In this document: piece after piece, positions 1 to 7,272 of the stretch
Layout: each line of letters begins with the position of its first letter
How positions within the stretch are numbered: the stretch's first letter is position 1
NCBI GenBank assembly: GCA_035534855.1
Contig: DATLRD010000014.1
Span: forward strand, 78,212-142,211
Direction of reading: 5' to 3'
Length of the DNA stretch: 64,000 bases
DNA from: DATARH01 sp035534855
GTDB taxonomy: Bacteria; Pseudomonadota; Alphaproteobacteria; ATCC43930; CGMCC-115725
Notes under the pieces: generated by a model
Databases searched by the model: none
What the model was told of the DNA's origin: nothing
The model's input: only the letters and a program-made list of their open reading frames with translations
Translations under genes and position numbers: made by a program

Positions 1-215
1 TACGGATCGGTGTTGTCGAGCGCGCCGACCCCGACAGCGGATCGCTTACCATGGTGTTTACCGAAAATCCGATTGCCCTGGCGCAATGGACCGTCGTCGA
101 TCAGCAGCGCAACGTCACCACCGTGACCCTGTCCGACCTGCAATACGGTATGGCGCTCGATCCCAAGCTGTTCCAGTATCGCGATCCTCTGGCACGAACC
201 CTGCGCGAGAACTGA
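1..215 (+). CDS. lolA: Outer-membrane lipoprotein carrier LolA family, C-terminal end (partial)
   Basis: The last 70 codons of a gene that begins before the window, read in the frame starting at base 3. The visible part has the C-terminal pattern of LolA-type periplasmic carriers: a GSLTMVFTENP strand, then an ALAQWTVVDQQ strand, a TTVTLSDLQYG strand and the LDPKLF end. LolA accepts lipoproteins from the LolCDE transporter at the inner membrane and hands them to LolB or the outer membrane. The signal peptide and most of the fold are outside the window. Nearness to xthA (1355) fits an arrangement common in alphaproteobacteria. The product call rests on family pattern only. Confidence 0.75.
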   Translation, partial: RIGVVERADPDSGSLTMVFTENPIALAQWTVVDQQRNVTTVTLSDLQYGMALDPKLFQYRDPLARTLREN

Positions 216-224
216 AACCAGGCA

Positions 225-1001
225 ATGAGCGGTCACCCTGTTCCAATGGTCGGCATTCCGGCCTGTGTCCGCACCATTCACGAACGCCCCTTTCACACCG
301 CGGCCGATCGCTATGCCTGTGCGATCGTCGATGCCACCGGCTGCGTGCCGATCATCATTCCGGCGATCGGCGATCGGCTCGATTTCGCCGCGCTGCTCGA
401 CCGGCTCGACGGGTTGTTGCTGACGGGCAGCCCGTCGAACGTACAGCCCGATCATTACGGCGGCCCGCTGATCGAGGGCATCCTGCACGACCCGCACCGC
501 GACGCGACGACGTTGCCGCTGATCCGCGAGGCGGTGCGCCGCGACATGCCGGTGCTGGCGATCTGCCGTGGCATCCAGGAGCTTAACGTCGCACTCGGCG
601 GCACGCTGCACCAGCGCGTCCACGAGCTTCCCGGCGCTCTCAACCATCGCTCGCCACACGGGCCGATGCCGGCCGACGCGCGCTACGGACCGGCGCACAG
701 CGTTATTCTCACTCCGGACGGGGTGCTTGCCCGGCTGGCCGGCGCCAGCGAGATCATGGTCAATTCGCTGCACGGCCAGGGGATCGACCGGCCGGCGCCC
801 GACCTGATCGTCGAAGCGATGGCGCCCGACGGGCTGGTCGAGGCGGTCAGCCACCGCACCGCGCGGTTCGTCGTCGGCGTGCAGTGGCATCCGGAGTACA
901 AGCCGCTGGAAAACCCGGTTGGCCGCGCGCTTTTCGAGGCGTTCGGGCGGGCGGTGCATGGCCCGGCGGCGGAGATTTCGGCCAAGCGCCGCGCTGCCTG
1001 A
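225..1001 (+). CDS. Gamma-glutamyl-gamma-aminobutyrate hydrolase family protein (class I glutamine amidotransferase-like)
   Basis: A 258-residue cytoplasmic hydrolase of the PuuD / peptidase C26 type, which cleaves gamma-glutamyl amides such as gamma-glutamyl-GABA in polyamine breakdown. The nucleophile Cys114 lies in AICRGIQELN. The partner His222 and Glu224 lie in VQWHPEYKP. The N-terminal PMVGIPACVRT strand and the LLLTGSPSNVQP loop are typical of the family, and the length is normal. It begins 9 bases after the lolA stop and may be cotranscribed with it. No other puu gene is present, so the true substrate is unknown. The ATG at 225 is the only good start near the preceding stop. Confidence 0.88.
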   Translation: MSGHPVPMVGIPACVRTIHERPFHTAADRYACAIVDATGCVPIIIPAIGDRLDFAALLDRLDGLLLTGSPSNVQPDHYGGPLIEGILHDPHRDATTLPLIREAVRRDMPVLAICRGIQELNVALGGTLHQRVHELPGALNHRSPHGPMPADARYGPAHSVILTPDGVLARLAGASEIMVNSLHGQGIDRPAPDLIVEAMAPDGLVEAVSHRTARFVVGVQWHPEYKPLENPVGRALFEAFGRAVHGPAAEISAKRRAA

Positions 1002-1354
1002 GCAGTGCCTGTTGGCCACTGTGGGTGAACGCTGGCGCGGGGTAAACGTCGCCAAAATTCCCGCATGCGTTTTTGCTGCAGGCACATGCGTGAATCGCAT
1101 TTTTGTAATCGCAGAGTTATCCCCATTTTTCCGAATCAGAAGCGGAGAGAGTGAATAACTCTCTTTATAAACCGGCCCCGTCTCCCCTGCGGGTCCGGAT
1201 TTCCCCCAACGCTTCTGACAAGTAGGCGCCCGGTCTCCCCCCGACCGGGCGCCGCCATTTCTGGGGCTCCCCTGTGGAGAAAGCAGCGGTTGCCGCGGCG
1301 GCCAGCGTCGTGGTTTAGATGCGCCCTGCCCGCTCTCCTGCCGCTGGTCACCCG
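1002..1354. other. Non-coding gap with two hairpins and AT-rich segments
   Basis: About 350 bases with no convincing gene. It holds an AT-richer part (about 1055-1170) with two CGxxTTTTTG-like stretches, a 7-bp hairpin at 1146-1164 (AGAGAGT, loop GAATA, ACTCTCT, followed by TTTATAA), and a perfect 11-bp hairpin at 1225-1253. The 5' part may be the 3' end of the amidotransferase transcript and the 3' part the xthA leader. Two strong hairpins so close together also fit a small RNA, which cannot be shown from sequence alone. Confidence 0.5.
1225..1253. terminator. Perfect 11-bp hairpin, terminator-like
   Basis: GGCGCCCGGTC pairs with GACCGGGCGCC around a 7-base C-rich loop. The stem is very GC-rich, but no run of T follows on either side, only CCATTT. 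It may end transcription from the amidotransferase gene or act as a structured leader or RNA element before xthA. Confidence 0.45.
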
Positions 1355-2155
1355 ATGCCTCTGCGCCTTGCCACCTGGAACATCAATTCGGTCCGCCTGC
1401 GCGTCGACCTTGTCTGCCGGCTGATCGACGAGGTGCGCCCGGATGTGCTGTGCCTGCAGGAGACCAAGACGCCGAGCGAGCTGTTTCCGCGCGAGGCGTG
1501 CGAGGCGCTCGGCTTCGACCACCTGCTGACCTACGGCATGAAGGGGTATAACGGCGTCGCGATCCTGTCGCGGCTGCCGTTCACGACGACCGTGACGCGC
1601 GACTGGTGCGCCCGCGTCGATTGCCGCCACGCCACCGTCGAGCTGCCCGGCGACATCGAATTGCACAACATCTACGTGCCGGCCGGCGGCGACATTCCCG
1701 ACCCCGAAGCCAACCCCAAATTCGCCCACAAGCTGCAGTTTCTCGACGAGCTGACCGCGTGGTTTGCGGCCGAGCGCGGCGGCGGCGGGCGCCGCATGAT
1801 CGCGGTCGGCGACCTCAACATCGCGCCGCTCGAAACCGACGTGTGGTCGCACAAGCAGCTGCTGACCGTGGTCAGCCATACCCCGGTCGAGGTCGAGCGC
1901 CTCGCCCGGCTGCAGCAGGCCGGCGGGTTTGTCGACGCGGTGCGCCATTTCGTGCCGCCCGACGAGCGGCTTTACACCTGGTGGAGCTATCGCAACCGCG
2001 ACTGGGCCGCCTCAAACCGCGGCCGCCGCCTCGACCATGTCTGGGTGACGCCGCCGCTGGTCGGCGCGCTCAGGGCGGCGCGGGTGCACCGCGATATCCG
2101 CGGCTGGGACAAGGCCTCGGACCACGTGCCGGTAGTGGTCGATTTCGACCTGTAG
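1355..2155 (+). CDS. xthA: Exodeoxyribonuclease III
   Basis: A 266-residue base-excision-repair AP endonuclease and 3'-5' exonuclease of the EEP fold. The family motifs are in order: LATWNINSVR (Asn9), CLQETK (Glu36), NIYVPAG (Tyr107), VGDLNIAP (Asp153, Asn155), LDHVWV, and the C-terminal SDHVPV (Asp256, His257). Length and motif spacing are those of bacterial Xth. An upstream in-frame ATG at 1319 would add 12 residues with no similarity to the family; the ATG at 1355, directly before PLRLATWN, is the natural start. No operon partner lies downstream; the next gene is on the other strand 6 bases away. Confidence 0.93.
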   Translation: MPLRLATWNINSVRLRVDLVCRLIDEVRPDVLCLQETKTPSELFPREACEALGFDHLLTYGMKGYNGVAILSRLPFTTTVTRDWCARVDCRHATVELPGDIELHNIYVPAGGDIPDPEANPKFAHKLQFLDELTAWFAAERGGGGRRMIAVGDLNIAPLETDVWSHKQLLTVVSHTPVEVERLARLQQAGGFVDAVRHFVPPDERLYTWWSYRNRDWAASNRGRRLDHVWVTPPLVGALRAARVHRDIRGWDKASDHVPVVVDFDL

Positions 2156-2161
2156 GGCGGA

Positions 2162-2650
2162 TCAGCGCCGGCGATAGAGGTGATAGCGGCCGGGCGCGAC
2201 GCCATCGGGCAGCACCAGCGACTCCAACTCCGCCGCGTCCATCACCGGGTCGCTGACCAGCACCCCCCCGGCGCATAGCAGCGGCAGGATCAGCGGCAGC
2301 AGCGTCGCGGCCAGTTCGCGGTTGGCTGTGGCGTCGCCGGTGCCGGCGTCGCAATGGGCCAGCGCCACCCGCCCGGCGAGCCACGGCCGCGCCGCCGCCA
2401 GCGTCTCGCGCATGTCGCCGAGGATCAGCCGGTCGGCCGGCGGCACGCTATCGGGGTGGGCCGCGACCTCCCGCTCGCAGACATAGATGTCGCGGCCCGG
2501 CAGAATTTCGCGCAGGTGGTCGTAAGTGCGGCCGTTGCCGAGCCCGAGTTCGAGCACGTCCCCGTCGATCCCGGCAATCAGCGTCGCGGCCTGGCCGAGG
2601 CAGGCGCGCTGCGCTTCAAGCCGGCGGATGAAGCTGTCGAGCCGGCTCAT
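2162..2650 (-). CDS. Small class I SAM-dependent methyltransferase-like protein
   Basis: A 162-residue protein with a short N-terminal helix and a Rossmann methyltransferase core. Motif I is VLELGLGNGRTYDHL (residues 32-46), followed by an acidic strand end (VCERE, about 57-61), LILGDMRETL (75-84) and a late GGVLVSDP strand. It resembles the small stand-alone methyltransferases typical of alphaproteobacteria; no substrate can be named. It overlaps the cNMP-binding gene by ATGA (2647-2650) and is therefore the last gene of the minus-strand operon starting with the ABC protein at 5988. The overlap fixes the start at 2650; reading further upstream gives only low-complexity Arg/His-rich sequence. 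Confidence 0.75.
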   Translation of the reverse strand: MSRLDSFIRRLEAQRACLGQAATLIAGIDGDVLELGLGNGRTYDHLREILPGRDIYVCEREVAAHPDSVPPADRLILGDMRETLAAARPWLAGRVALAHCDAGTGDATANRELAATLLPLILPLLCAGGVLVSDPVMDAAELESLVLPDGVAPGRYHLYRRR

Positions 2651-3126
2651 GCCGCCGGAGCGCCTTCGCGCAGCCGGCGGACCTCGGTGGTGGCGATGCG
2701 GAGCTGGTTGTTGGTGGCTTCGAGGCGGTGCGCCAATTCCTGCATGATCGACACGGCCATGCTGGGAAATTCGCGCACCATGCGCAGAAACGGCTCCTTG
2801 GCGATGCGCAGCGCGACGAGGCGCCCCTTGGCGCGGACCGTGGCGTTGCGCGGCGCGTTGCACAGGATCGCGATCTCGCCGAAGATTTCGTTGGCGTGCA
2901 GCGTGGCGACGGTGAACGGCCCGGCCGGCCCTTCGAGCACGACCTCGGCCTCGCCCTCGATGATCAGATAGGCCGCGTCGGCCGGATCGCCCTGACGCAC
3001 GACGCTTTTCTGGTCGTCAAACCCGACACGCTGGCTCATGAATGCGAGCAGCTTGAGCTTTGCCGGTTCGATCTCGGCAAAAAACGGCACCCGGCGAAGC
3101 AGCTCGAACTCCTGCTGCAGACTCAC
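2647..3126 (-). CDS. Cyclic nucleotide-binding domain protein, stand-alone
   Basis: A 159-residue protein that is almost entirely one cNMP-binding beta-barrel. It shows the VVRQGDPADAAYLIIEGEAEV strands and the phosphate-binding cassette FGEIAILCNAPRNATV, with the conserved Gly-Glu and the Arg that contacts the cyclic phosphate. There is no DNA-binding helix-turn-helix and no kinase or channel domain. It therefore probably acts as a cAMP- or cGMP-sensing partner of another protein. The natural candidate is the ABC protein 57 bases upstream in the same operon. The start is GTG at 3126, with GGAGG-type sequence just before it. The last 4 bases overlap the methyltransferase start. Confidence 0.85.
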   Translation of the reverse strand: MSLQQEFELLRRVPFFAEIEPAKLKLLAFMSQRVGFDDQKSVVRQGDPADAAYLIIEGEAEVVLEGPAGPFTVATLHANEIFGEIAILCNAPRNATVRAKGRLVALRIAKEPFLRMVREFPSMAVSIMQELAHRLEATNNQLRIATTEVRRLREGAPAA

Positions 3127-3183
3127 CTCCGGCCTCCCTCCCTTAGCCCGCTATTGGTATCGGCGGCGCGGGCTTGCATTGAG

Positions 3184-5988
3184 TTACTCCGCCGCCATAA
3201 GCAATGTCGTCAGTGAGTCCTTGTGGTCAAGCTCGGCGAAGCTGCCCTGTTCCTGCAGCTTGCCGGCGCTCATCACCAGCACCCGGTCGAAATTGCGCGC
3301 CAGGCTGGCGCGATGCAGCGCCCAGACAAGGCCCCGGCCGGCCATTTCCTCGCGCAGTCCCTGGGTTACCTTGCCCTGGGCCTGGCCGTCGAGCGCCGAG
3401 GTCGCTTCGCCGAGGATCAAGAGGTCGGGCCGCTTCAGCACGGCGCGGGCGATTGCCGCCAGCTGGCGCTGGGCCAGTGACAGGCGCGAGCCGGCGGTGC
3501 CGACATTGTAATCGAGCCCGACCCCGACCACCGCCGGGCGCAGCGACAGCGCGCCGAGCACCTCGGACAGCACCTCGGGGATGCGCGTCGTCGCGTCGGC
3601 CTCGCCATAGGCGATCTTGCCGAACAGGATGTTGTCCTGCAGCGAGGCGGCGGCGTTGTACTCGTCGGGATCGAAAAACGCGATCTCGCCGCGCATCTCG
3701 TCGGGCAGGGTATCATGAAACACGCGTCGCGCTTCGAGCAGGCGCTGCTGCATCGCCTCGTCGAGCACGTCGAGGCGGTGGCGCGCGGCGATCAGCTTGA
3801 ACGGCAGCGACAGCAGCTTGCGGCGCTGGTCGCGGGCCAGCGCGGCGGCCGGCTTGCTGTCGACGGCGCCGAGGATCGCGGCGAATTCGGGAATGTCGTT
3901 CGCGCTGATAAAGCTGTACTGCTCGAAGAATTCGTGCCCGGGCGGCAGATCGGCAAAGATTTCCAGCATCGTCGCCGCCACGCGACGGCCGACGTCGACC
4001 AGGTCGTCGGTAAGCCCGACCTTGTCGAGCACCTGCAGCACGACGATGTTATCCGCCAGCGAATCGAACTCGAAGGCCGGGCCGATTGGAGTACCGAACA
4101 GCAGGTTTTCGGCGACCGAGGCATTCGAATTGAAGCGCCCGAGATCGTAGGTCTCGACCAGGTTGGTGATGTTGTCGGCGACGAGGCGATCGGCGAGCGC
4201 ACGGCGGCCATCGAGAAGCCGCTCGGCGAGCCCGGGGTGGAGCGTCGGGTCGACCCGCCCGCGCAGCCCGAACTCATAGACATCGGCCTCGAAATCCAGC
4301 CGCGTCAGCACCTCGCTGACGCGCAGCTCCAGCTCGGAATCGTTGGCGACCCCGGCGCTGCGGTAATCTACCCAGTCGGCGTACAGGTCGAAATCGATGT
4401 TGCCCGACCGGCGCGCCTCTTCGAGCTGACGCTGGCGGCGGCGGGCCACCGCCTCGTCCGGATAGGCCGCCGGCGCCACCGGCCGGTGGCGCAGCCCGAG
4501 CAGCAGGTTTTCCCGCAGCGTGCCGGTAAACAGGTAGGGCGTCGCGCTGACATAGCCGATACGCCGGCCGATCACCGCGACCGGCAGCCCGGCCAGGTCC
4601 AACCCGCCGATCGCGATGCGTCCGCTGGTCGGGCGCACCAGCCGCCCCAGCATCAGCGCCAGTTCGGCCTTGCCGCTGCCGCTCTGGCCGATGATCGCGG
4701 CATGCTCGTCGAGGCCCAGGGTAAAGCTGACATTATCCACCACGCGGCTCTTGTCGTCTTCGGCCAGCGACAGGTTGGCGACCGACAGCTCGCCGGTGAA
4801 CGGCGCGATCGTCTCGGGCTCGTCGAGCAGCAGCGCGGGGTCGACCATGCCGAGCGGCTGGAACTGCTCGACGATCTGGTCATAGGTGATCCGGGTATTT
4901 TCCTTGTTCTGGTAGAAATCGAGCAGTTCCTTCCACGGCGAGGCCAGATCCTTGTAGGCGGCGAGCACTGCGACCAGCGCGCCGACCGACAGATTGCCCC
5001 GGATCACCAGGTATCCGCCGATCGAGAAGAAGAAGAACGGCGTCAGCTGTCCGATGAAGTTGTTGAGGAATTTGACGAAAAACTTGCGGCGATAGATCTC
5101 GAAACGGATGTCGTAGATCGTGCCCATGATGTGGGCGAAATCGGTCAGCTGCAGCTTGACGTTGTCGTTGGCCTGGATCTCGCCGATCCCGGCGGCGGCT
5201 TCCTGCACCCGGTCGGCAACCTGGCGTACCGTGCGCACCCGGCGCTTGCCGAGCGCGTTGACCTTGCGCTGCAGCTTTGGGATCACGTAGCCCTGGATCG
5301 GGTACAGCGCCACCGCCGCGGCGCCGAGCAGCGGGTCCTGCAGAAACATGAAGACGATGATCGTCAGCAGCTGCCCGCCCTGGAACAGCGGCAGCACAAA
5401 GGCGTCGCCGATGAACCCGCCGAGCGGTTCGCATTCGACCGTGATCATCGGGATGATCTGGGCCGACGAGGTTTTCTGGAAATAGGTGATCGGAAAGCGC
5501 AGCAGCCGCAGGTAAAGCGAATAGCGGAAACGCCGTAGCATCCGTTCGCCGAGTTGGCCCTTGAATGTGTTTATATAGTATTTAAATCCACCGTTTATGA
5601 AGACCATTGCGAGAAACATCGTACACAGAACCATCAGATACGGGATCTGATTCAGCGGAATTCCGATAAAATATTGGGGAAAATGCTCTCCTTTGATCGC
5701 TTTATTTATTATTGTCTTAGGAAGATCGAGCGAGTAATAGAGAAATGGGAATGACGCAAGGGTCAGCAACAGCAGCATGATCTGCTGCCGCAGGCTGTAT
5801 TTGAGGATGAAGCGATAGATCGTCGGTTCGAGGTCGCCGCCTTCCGGTGCCGGCACCGGGGCTGGCGGGGCTTCGGCGCGCGGCTGGGCACGCCGCAGCC
5901 CGATCCGGGCCAGCCGGCGCGGCCGCGGCGCGTCGTCGGCCGGGGCGGCGACCGCCGCCAGTGCCTTCATTCTTGAGCCCCTAGACAA
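3184..5988 (-). CDS. ABC transporter transmembrane protein with expanded, degenerate nucleotide-binding domain
   Basis: A 934-residue fusion of an exporter-type membrane domain (about residues 60-360, with hydrophobic segments near 68-85, 116-132, 200-216, 222-236 and 312-342) and one ATPase domain. The Walker A site is GQSGSGKA (434-441), with Ala where Ser/Thr should bind Mg-phosphate. The signature is LSLAQ (836-840) in place of LSGGQ. Walker B is LLILGE (856-861), with Gly replacing the Mg-binding Asp, but the catalytic Glu and the H-loop His (ALHRAS, 890-895) remain. About 400 residues separate Walker A from the signature, against roughly 100 in normal exporters. This insert holds three ENLLFG-like copies (491-498, 625-632, 783-790). 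The N-terminal 50 residues are Pro/Ala/Arg-rich. It heads an operon with a cNMP-binding protein and a methyltransferase. The substrate is unknown. The next in-frame ATG, 6 codons in, is an alternative start. Confidence 0.85.
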   Translation of the reverse strand: MSRGSRMKALAAVAAPADDAPRPRRLARIGLRRAQPRAEAPPAPVPAPEGGDLEPTIYRFILKYSLRQQIMLLLLTLASFPFLYYSLDLPKTIINKAIKGEHFPQYFIGIPLNQIPYLMVLCTMFLAMVFINGGFKYYINTFKGQLGERMLRRFRYSLYLRLLRFPITYFQKTSSAQIIPMITVECEPLGGFIGDAFVLPLFQGGQLLTIIVFMFLQDPLLGAAAVALYPIQGYVIPKLQRKVNALGKRRVRTVRQVADRVQEAAAGIGEIQANDNVKLQLTDFAHIMGTIYDIRFEIYRRKFFVKFLNNFIGQLTPFFFFSIGGYLVIRGNLSVGALVAVLAAYKDLASPWKELLDFYQNKENTRITYDQIVEQFQPLGMVDPALLLDEPETIAPFTGELSVANLSLAEDDKSRVVDNVSFTLGLDEHAAIIGQSGSGKAELALMLGRLVRPTSGRIAIGGLDLAGLPVAVIGRRIGYVSATPYLFTGTLRENLLLGLRHRPVAPAAYPDEAVARRRQRQLEEARRSGNIDFDLYADWVDYRSAGVANDSELELRVSEVLTRLDFEADVYEFGLRGRVDPTLHPGLAERLLDGRRALADRLVADNITNLVETYDLGRFNSNASVAENLLFGTPIGPAFEFDSLADNIVVLQVLDKVGLTDDLVDVGRRVAATMLEIFADLPPGHEFFEQYSFISANDIPEFAAILGAVDSKPAAALARDQRRKLLSLPFKLIAARHRLDVLDEAMQQRLLEARRVFHDTLPDEMRGEIAFFDPDEYNAAASLQDNILFGKIAYGEADATTRIPEVLSEVLGALSLRPAVVGVGLDYNVGTAGSRLSLAQRQLAAIARAVLKRPDLLILGEATSALDGQAQGKVTQGLREEMAGRGLVWALHRASLARNFDRVLVMSAGKLQEQGSFAELDHKDSLTTLLMAAE

Positions 5989-6043
5989 AAGAACATTTCG
6001 CCGCTTTCGTCGCGTGTTGTATTAGTTCGCGCGGCCGACAGGC

Positions 6044-6051
6044 AAGGGAGG
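6044..6051 (+). promoter_or_regulatory. Strong ribosome binding site setting a GTG start
   Basis: AAGGGAGG lies 6 bases before the GTG at 6058. A second GTG at 6056 is in another frame, so this site together with the open frame fixes the start of the first glycosyltransferase. The 70-base stretch 5989-6057 between the divergent genes must also hold both promoters; no clear -35/-10 pair is visible. Confidence 0.6.
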
Positions 6052-6057
6052 CGCGGT

Positions 6058-7272
6058 GTGGGCCGTCGCCGGGACCATCAGCGGGCGCTGATTTATAGTC
6101 ACGATACATTCGGTCTCGGCCATCTCCGCCGCTGCCGGGCAATAGCGCATTCGCTCGTCGAGGCGATCCCTTCGCTGTCGGTGATGATCCTATCGGGATC
6201 GCCGATCATCGGCAGCTTCGATTTTCGCTCCCGCGTCGATTTCGTACGGATTCCCGGCGTAATCAAGCTGCGCAACGGCGAATATGTGTCGCTGAATCTC
6301 CATATCGATATCGAGGAGACGCTGGCGCTGCGCTCGTCGATCATCCGTCATACGGCAGATATCTTCGACCCCGACATCCTGATCGTCGACAAGGAGCCGC
6401 TGGGGCTGCGCGGCGAGGTACGCCCGGCGCTCGACCTGTTGAAGGATCGGGGCACGCCGCTGGTGCTCGGGCTGCGCGACGTGATGGACGACCCGCTGGC
6501 GCTCGAAAGCGAGTGGGCGCGCAAGAACGCGATCCCGGCCCTGAGCAAGTATTACGACGAAATATGGGTCTACGGGCTGCCGCAGATCTGCGACCCGCTC
6601 GCCGGGCTCGCCATCCCGGCGAGCGTGCGGCGGCGCATCGTCTATACCGGCTATCTGCGGCGCCACGCGCCGGCGGGCGATCCGGCAACGCCGATTGAGG
6701 ACGATTTCCTGCTGGTGACGCCGGGCGGCGGCGGCGACGGCGAGGGGCTGATCGACTGGGTTCTGGCGGCCTACGAGCACGATCCCGGCGGGCTGATGCC
6801 GGCGGTTATCGTGTTCGGGCCGTTTATGCTGCCCGATCGTCAGGCGGCGTTTGCCGCGCGCGCCGCGCACCTCCCCAAGGTGCGCACGCTGATCTTCGAC
6901 ACGCGGCTCGAAACGCTGATCAAGCGCGCGACCGCGGTGGTCGCGATGGGCGGTTACAACACGTTCTGCGAGATCCTGTCGTTCGACAAGCCGGCGCTCA
7001 TCGTGCCGCGCACCAAGCCGCGGCTTGAGCAGTTCATCCGCGCCAGCCGAGCGGCCGAATTGGGCCTCGTCTCGATGCTGACTGACGAGGACGACCGCGA
7101 CCCGGCGATCATGGCGGCGGCGCTGCTGCAATTGCCCCAGCAGAATCGGCCGTCCGACGTGGTGGTGCCGGGGTTGCTCGACGGCATGGAGAATGTCGAT
7201 CGCCTCGCCGCCAAGTGGCTCGCCTATGACCGGCAGGCGCGGCTGCGGCTCGGTGCGCGGCGCAAGGCATGA
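6058..7272 (+). CDS. Glycosyltransferase, GT28/MurG-like (predicted glycosyl transferase family)
   Basis: A 404-residue GT-B fold protein. The N-terminal domain starts with YSHDTFGLGHLRRCRAIA, the loop seen in MurG-like enzymes. The C-terminal domain has a Gly-rich TPGGGGDGEGL loop and the donor-site VAMGGYNTFCEILSF stretch (about residues 293-308), followed by PALIVPR. No signal peptide or membrane segment is seen, so it acts in the cytoplasm or on the membrane surface, moving a sugar from a nucleotide sugar to an unknown acceptor. It is the first gene of the plus-strand chain, divergent from the unusual ABC protein. Its end overlaps the next gene by ATGA. It resembles the protein at 10221 in the same operon. 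Confidence 0.82.
   Translation: MGRRRDHQRALIYSHDTFGLGHLRRCRAIAHSLVEAIPSLSVMILSGSPIIGSFDFRSRVDFVRIPGVIKLRNGEYVSLNLHIDIEETLALRSSIIRHTADIFDPDILIVDKEPLGLRGEVRPALDLLKDRGTPLVLGLRDVMDDPLALESEWARKNAIPALSKYYDEIWVYGLPQICDPLAGLAIPASVRRRIVYTGYLRRHAPAGDPATPIEDDFLLVTPGGGGDGEGLIDWVLAAYEHDPGGLMPAVIVFGPFMLPDRQAAFAARAAHLPKVRTLIFDTRLETLIKRATAVVAMGGYNTFCEILSFDKPALIVPRTKPRLEQFIRASRAAELGLVSMLTDEDDRDPAIMAAALLQLPQQNRPSDVVVPGLLDGMENVDRLAAKWLAYDRQARLRLGARRKA

Noticed and set aside
2651..2863. Longer N-terminus for the small methyltransferase
   Set aside because: It would run through the cNMP-binding gene in another frame and gives Arg/His-rich sequence; the ATGA overlap marks the real start.
3715..5538. Long open frame (about 600 codons) on the plus strand across the ABC gene
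   Set aside because: It is antisense to a protein with clear domains. In GC-rich DNA the complementary frame stays open by codon bias. The product has no recognisable fold.
5554..5754. 66-codon plus-strand frame inside the AT-rich patch
   Set aside because: Antisense to conserved membrane segments of the ABC protein; no binding site or family match. The patch itself is reported as a composition anomaly.
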